A DNA stretch of 64,000 bases from Lasioglossum baleicum (Eukaryota; Arthropoda; Insecta; Hymenoptera; Halictidae). Location of the stretch: assembly GCF_051020765.1 (NCBI RefSeq), contig NC_134946.1:5073239-5137238 (forward strand), written 5' to 3'. The notes below the pieces were generated by a model. It was not told where the DNA came from. It saw only the letters and a list, made by a program, of their open reading frames with translations, and searched no databases. The position numbers were made by a program, and so were the translations under genes. This document shows positions 58,651-64,000 of the stretch, piece after piece. Position 1 is the stretch's first letter; every line of letters starts with the position of its first letter.

Positions 58651-58982
58651 ACCACAGCCTGCATAAAACGATTTTAAAGCTAGCTTCTAATCGAGCGACT
58701 CACTCGAACAGATAAGAAATTTAAAAATCGTGACCTTTACTTTTTCCTCCGCAAAAAAAACAATTATATGCATATTAGCTAGTATACTAATCCTTGTGAC
58801 GTCTCAAAAAAACTCAAGCTGTTCAGTCCAATTATGAAAATGTTATTCGTTTTTGGAAGGTGTACGAATTCTTTGTACTAGGGTTCGTCGGTTCTTAAAA
58901 ACCGGTTTTTCAAAGAAACTTTTGCAATTCAAAAACCGGTTTCTTCAGTCAAAATTTTTTTATTTGCCAACACTTAATTATA

Positions 58983-59500
58983 ATGTTATTACTACGTTAT
59001 AATGATTTTAAAGTAAGCAAAAAGTACACAGCAAGTTGTATATACCGGAGAAAAGTCTGGCAACATCGTTATCTAGTAAATTTCTTTCATTGGCTACAAA
59101 AACTGACATTATTAAGTTACCCGGACAGATATTATCAAGATTATGTAAAGATTATTCTACAGAAGATGACTGCGATGTTAAAAAAAAGTGTCGAAGAAGA
59201 AAGTCAAGACATACTTATGATGAACAATGCTATGGAAATAGCAATAAATAAATATCTGCAAGAACCTGAAGAACTGACTCTTTCTAGTCCTCAAACATTA
59301 AAGAAGGAATTTTTGGTCTTAGAGGCTACAAATAGAAGAACAAAAAATATAGATTTATTATTTAATGCTTTAAAGACAATTAAGCCCAGTTCAGTAGCAA
59401 GCGAGTGAGTTTTTTCTATTTCTGGTAATTTTGTGTCCAAAACAAGGACACGACTATAAGCAATAAATCCATTGATATTCATCGCTTTTTGAAGTCATAG
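58983..59500 (+). pseudogene. hAT-superfamily transposase, C-terminal fragment, decayed
   Basis: The frame from 58983 ends ALKTIKPSSVASE and hits TGA at 59407-59409. Beyond it the same frame reads VFSISGNFVSKTRTRL, and a further shift gives SNKSIDIHRFLKS with a stop at 59498-59500. PSS-ASE-FS--G and the final LKS are the signature of the hAT C-terminal dimerisation domain. At least one stop and one frameshift are present and the N-terminal two thirds are absent, so it is dead. Accgg-rich flanks (58895-58945 and 59746-59760) may be its former termini. Confidence 0.85.
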
Positions 59501-60470
59501 TTTCTTAAACAAATAAAGAAGTGAAATAATCATTTACATAAATATAAAACATTTGTTAATTTCTGTGATTTTTTAAGGGAAAAACTTGTTAATTCTTTAT
59601 TTCAATAATTCTATGTATGTACGTATATGTACCTTGGGTTTTCCTTTTTTGTCATTTTGAATTATTATAAATAAAAAAAAAATTAAAAACCTCTATTTTA
59701 AGTTGTAAATATGTCTTGTTTCTTATCTGTAAAAATTCGGAGCCGGTTTAAACCGGTGTCATGGAAAAGTTAAAATTCGTTATACGTTATACGATATGCA
59801 ATTGTAATTCTTGCGCAACTCTGGCTGTCAATGGCTGTATATGGAAAGAGAAACGAGAGATGGAAAATATTCGTAACGTCCACGGGATACCAAGACAGAA
59901 ACAGCAGTGGAATGACGAGACGTGGACCCGGAGCGGTTTCGAGCGACCGACAAAAAGGTGTTCCTCACAGAATAGCCGAAAACCACGCGTGGGTGCCGTC
60001 GGGACGCGAAACGAGAGAGCGGCATACGGCGGCGATACACGTTCAAAGGCCGATGGTTTGTCGTGTCATTAGACCGCAGCCTAATTTACTTTCTCCCGGG
60101 CTTGGCGTGGCGCGACGTGTCGTTCGTTTCTCATTTCCCTTTCGTTCTTTGCGTTCGCGGTCGCGAATCTAAATTAAATCCTCCGATGAAAGGCCCCGGT
60201 GTACATAAGGATCTCGACACTCGAGAACACATGAATGAAGAGAAGGACCAGCGAGCACGTTTCCGCATTCACGGGGCCAGCCGTCAATGTGTGGGTCGAT
60301 ACGTAGGTCTAACTTCGTGATTCAGGAATGCCAAGGAGGCATGAATAAGCAGCATTATACTTACGAAGGTAATATACACCGACCGCGTGTTTCCGCCTCC
60401 GAGGAAAAGTCGTCGGAGCAACGTCGATGACGGCGCGACGTAACGAACGCCGTCACAAGATCTCACGCAC
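59501..60470. other. Intergenic; GC-richer at 59830-60460
   Basis: Overlapping frames at 59761-60320 on both strands, none with a recognised domain. Nothing else seen. Confidence 0.4.
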
Positions 60471-60825
60471 CACTCACGCAGTCAGGTTAGGCTAACATCG
60501 AGCTGGAATAAAGAAGAATTCTAGTATCGGAATTTTCAATAAATGTTTCGTATCCATTCGAACATTTTATTCATCAATTTCTAATGATGATTATATTTTC
60601 AAAGAAGTCAAAGGAGGAGTAAATTATTCTCTATTTGATCCACTGTTGCGAAAAGCATCGCATAAATGTCCGCGGAAATTTTATTCCCAAGAAATTACGC
60701 TCGGAAACCTGAATTTTTGAAACACTATGTGTTTAAAAGCTCTCGAGGATTTACGTGTACTTATACTTTATTACTTCTTTGAGCTGTTTTCTCGATAAGA
60801 ACTAGCATTTGCGAAATACTGATTA
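60471..60825. repeat. Dispersed direct repeat, second copy
   Basis: cgcagtcaggttaggctaac and onward matches 20274-20620 with about 43 extra bases at 60583-60626. A CTGCGG MITE begins right after it. Confidence 0.8.
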
Positions 60826-60829
60826 ATAT

Positions 60830-60991
60830 ACTGCGGATCTTGATGCAAAATAAACTAAATAAAAATTGTATTTTTCTTTTAATTATCAAGCTGAAACAAA
60901 TACATTGATGTCCATGATTATTTTGAACATGTCCACTGCTTTAAATTGTACGTGCCCATTTTTATCATAAATACATAAAATCCGCAGTCTA
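60830..60991. mobile_element. CTGCGG-family MITE, copy 5
   Basis: Left atactgcggatcttgatgca; right tacataaaatccgcagtcta. About 160 bp, the shortest intact copy. Confidence 0.82.
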
Positions 60992-62089
60992 CTGATTATT
61001 TAAAAACTTGTATTATACTTGAATGAGAACACAAAAAAATATGAAGCCTCATGGCAGTATTTGGGAAACCCAAAAATAGAATAGGGAAGTCGTTAACAAT
61101 ATAGTTTAACTAATAATTGACAGAGTGTTTCTCGTTCGCTGAAAGTCGTTCCATAAATATTTTTCTCTCTCGTCGCATTTAGTTTAATGTAGTTAGAGTA
61201 GCTTGATGGATATCGCCGTGCATCTGTGAAAATGATGCACGCCAGCTGTATAGCGTAAACTTTTTGATGGACACTTACTGTGTATGCGCAAGCTTTTTGG
61301 TGGATACTCTCTGCGTGCGCGAATTATTTAGCAGGTGCTCGTTCTCTATTAAAACATCCATATAAAGGAAATTGACATATCCGCATAAATTTCATCTGTC
61401 AAATAAATAAACTTCGTCCCGTAAAAATTTCCTTACAATTTTCATTGTCCAATTATTTACAAAATCTACCTTTTTCTTCAGTTGACCATTTTCTGCAATG
61501 GCCTTGACTTGTGAAATGATCACCATAATTTCTATTTATTACACTAGATCAGAGTTAATGCTTCGATCTTCTACATTTCCAAGAAAATTGATTAGGCAAA
61601 AATTATATTATTCATTTTGAACGTATTAATATTGTTAAGCGAAGAAGAAAACTTCGATTCGTTTCGAATTTCTTATATTTGACACAGAAAATGTTTATAC
61701 TGTATAAAAGACCAAACTATTATTACGTTCGATATATTTTATCTAGAATTATATTTCGAGATATAGTGGACGTCATATATCTCGAGAAAAATCATAGCGA
61801 ATTCCAGTAAAATTAACTTCTGGAAAAATTGAGAGGAACTATTGGAGCCGTGCGCCAGACCTTACATCGACTAATTGCCATTTATTGATTTTTCTCAAGT
61901 CAATAACCAAGAGAACGAAACTATATTTAATTCCGATATTACAAAACCTGTCTACAAAAATCAAGACACGTTTTCTATTTGATTTGTTTCTTACGAAAAG
62001 TAATTAGTTTTCTTGCTTCTTTAATGGCTGATTTATTCTACTTGTATTCTCCCATATTGCGTACCACTGATTTTATTGAATATTATTTT
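60992..62089. other. Intergenic, nothing recognised
   Basis: AT-rich unique-looking sequence. Short diverged repetition of gcttgatggat / gctttttggtggata near 61200-61310. Confidence 0.4.
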
Positions 62090-62620
62090 ATCCTAAAGGG
62101 GTCGCCATAATAATGAGGCATTCATAGCCGACGAAAACTTCTAACGTTCCATCAAGCAAGGCTCGGTTACTATTCGCACGATTAATCAAACATTAAACAC
62201 CGTAGAATTCGTTAGATCTCAGTCGAATATTAAATGACAGCGGGTCTACTCGGCGGAACCGTTGTAACGTAATTAATTAATACACCTGGCAAATTTAACG
62301 CATGCAAATGAACGTGCTTGTAACACGTGCGGTAATTAACGGAATTATGCTCACGGTGTCTGTTACTGCATTAATGGCGTCGATCAATTGTAATACCTGC
62401 GGAGTGGCTAGCTCGAAAGCCATCTTATCCGCTGTCAGAAGCTCGCAAGTGCGCCAGATTATCGTGGCCACGATAATTAACCGTTAGCTCTCGATCGGGA
62501 CTCCAGTATTAATTAATTGCACACGGTCCGCCTGCTTTTCGTTAAGTTAAACGACCGATTGTGATTTCCACGTTGTAATTTTCCCTGTATCCTCCGCCAC
62601 CTTGTGTTCACACATTGCAG
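62090..62620. promoter_or_regulatory. Candidate regulatory region (octamer and homeodomain motifs)
   Basis: ATGCAAAT (POU octamer) at 62303-62310 and many TAATTA/TTAATTAA sites (62268-62280, 62325-62340, 62478, 62508-62518) lie in a transposon-free stretch. The 61-codon frame at 62302-62487 begins at the octamer and is probably chance. Enhancer role is inference. Confidence 0.3.
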
Positions 62621-64000
62621 CTAACTTTGTTGCACCTGGAAATAGTTTCCACCGGGGCGCGGAAGAGTTCAGGAACTTTTTAATACGCTATATTAAAATC
62701 TACTACGTGCGAAACATTTTTCAAAAAGTTTTTGCTTGGAAATAGGTGAAGAAATATTCTTTGAAATACGAGTTTTGAATAGAACTTATAAAATATGAAA
62801 ATAAGTCTTTCTCTATACAGAGTGTCTCCTCCCCATCCCCACAATATCTCCCTTCATTTTGACAAAGTAAGTAAAAGGATTACGCCCCTGCATTCTCCTT
62901 ACAAATGAAATTTCAGTTTGACCTTCGTCTTCGAAGCTCAAGGTCATTTGAAGGACATGTAACAGTAGGTACATATTTTTACATAGTTATTAATCATTTG
63001 TAAAATTTATTTTCAATTGCCAAAAGCAAAGAAAGAGAGCTTCTATTCAACTTGATTTTCTTTGAATTGGTCTACGAATGAGGAAATCTGCGAGTACCAC
63101 TAAACTCGATCAAATGGATAGAGAAATTGTCAAGAGATTACCCGGAACAGACCCGATAATGTATAAATTAAACGAGAACCTCGACCGAGTAAATTAGCTG
63201 AAGAAATATTTATCTACGTGCAGGGGCTACGGCGCTTCTTAATATTCTCGTACGGTCATGGCTATTAGGCGGGTAAATAATCACGCGAGTTCTCGCGTTT
63301 CCGTTTCCCGCGAGCGCGCGCACCACTCGAAATTGTGCGGTAAAATGGCATCGTTCCAACTCAATGCGTTGAATTATGCGCCGTTGGAATCGCGGACGCT
63401 CCGGGTCCTTACGGTGCTACAAAATTAAATAATTACGGGAATCGCTGTGACAAACGTTCCTCCTGGGAGACTTACTTACGAACTTAATACTTTCTGTGGA
63501 TATTGCGAAGGAATGAAGCTTTCGAAACAACTGGTGTTGAAACTGTTGTAGCATTGCAGTCATTTTTTTTTTTTTAAGTATTGCGGACGAACGTTGCCCC
63601 TGAGACAGTAAAAATCTTGATGCGAAGTAAAAATTGTTTATGTTAATTGGAACGAACTGGAGCAAAATGGATATTGATCTCCTTTCTGAATAGGCTTTAT
63701 AGATTATTGAAAATAGAATAGATTATTGCATCAAGGGGTCCACAGACTAATGAAAAATATAAAATAACTCGTTAAAAATTGTTTTTCGTATTTATAACGA
63801 AAAAATAAAATTCTGATAAAATTCTGACTGAATGCATTCAGGTCTAAAAAATAATTATTGTAAAAATTCGTGGTTTTTGGTCACGCTAATGAGCTTTTTG
63901 TACAGATCCTATAATGAATATGTTCTTTAATCCCCTTGTTCGAATGAGTACGTTCCGAATTTCACTTGTCTCGTTGGACGTCCTGTCAGACCGAAGTCGT
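62621..64000. other. Intergenic to window end
   Basis: No gene or intact repeat recognised. A palindromic GC-rich stretch lies at 63280-63330 and a poly-T run near 63565. Confidence 0.4.

Noticed and set aside
62302..62487. 61-codon frame starting at the octamer motif
   Set aside because: No recognised domain; more consistent with noncoding regulatory sequence.

Overview
The window is nuclear DNA from an insect, most likely a hymenopteran (bee, wasp or ant). The evidence is a multi-exon AMPA-type glutamate receptor with insect-style motifs, AT-rich introns alternating with GC-rich, CpG-tolerant islands, and a dense population of small DNA transposons. The species is an inference. No bacterial or viral layout is present.

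The one protein-coding gene I can support lies on the + strand at 4849-29088. It encodes the C-terminal two thirds (643 residues in 12 exons) of an ionotropic glutamate receptor of the AMPA subfamily (GluRI type). The exons carry the end of the amino-terminal domain, ligand-binding half S1, M1, the pore loop with a genomically encoded glutamine at the Q/R site, the M3 gate, ligand-binding half S2, M4 and a cytoplasmic tail. All introns are GT-AG and all phases join. The first exons (most of the amino-terminal domain and the signal peptide) are not in the window and should lie upstream of position 1.

The introns are unusually structured. Three unrelated satellite arrays sit inside the gene: about 3010-4800 (dimeric 303-bp higher-order unit), about 9530-10920 (dimeric 318-bp unit) and about 11890-14185 (strict 145-bp period, 15 units). 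Two of them stop about 48 bp before an exon. Intron 7 holds long foldback elements and, at 18506-19197, a compact unit with a perfect heat-shock element, a TATA box, four tandem hairpins whose stems differ in sequence yet stay complementary, a (GA)n tract and AATAAA. This is the best candidate here for something undescribed: a heat-responsive structured noncoding RNA, or a solo LTR of a heat-responsive retrotransposon.

Downstream of the receptor (about 29.4-64 kb) I find no convincing gene. This part is a transposon graveyard of MITEs with TA, TTAA or 8-bp target duplications. Several are nested, and an empty-site copy in the same window proves one of the insertions. It also holds a decayed hAT transposase fragment (58983-59500), GC-rich low-complexity islands (about 45.5-48.5 and 51.2-52.8 kb) with repeated (GA/CT)n tracts, and two transposon-poor, homeodomain-motif-rich stretches (about 55.7-56.2 and 62.1-62.6 kb) that look like regulatory DNA.
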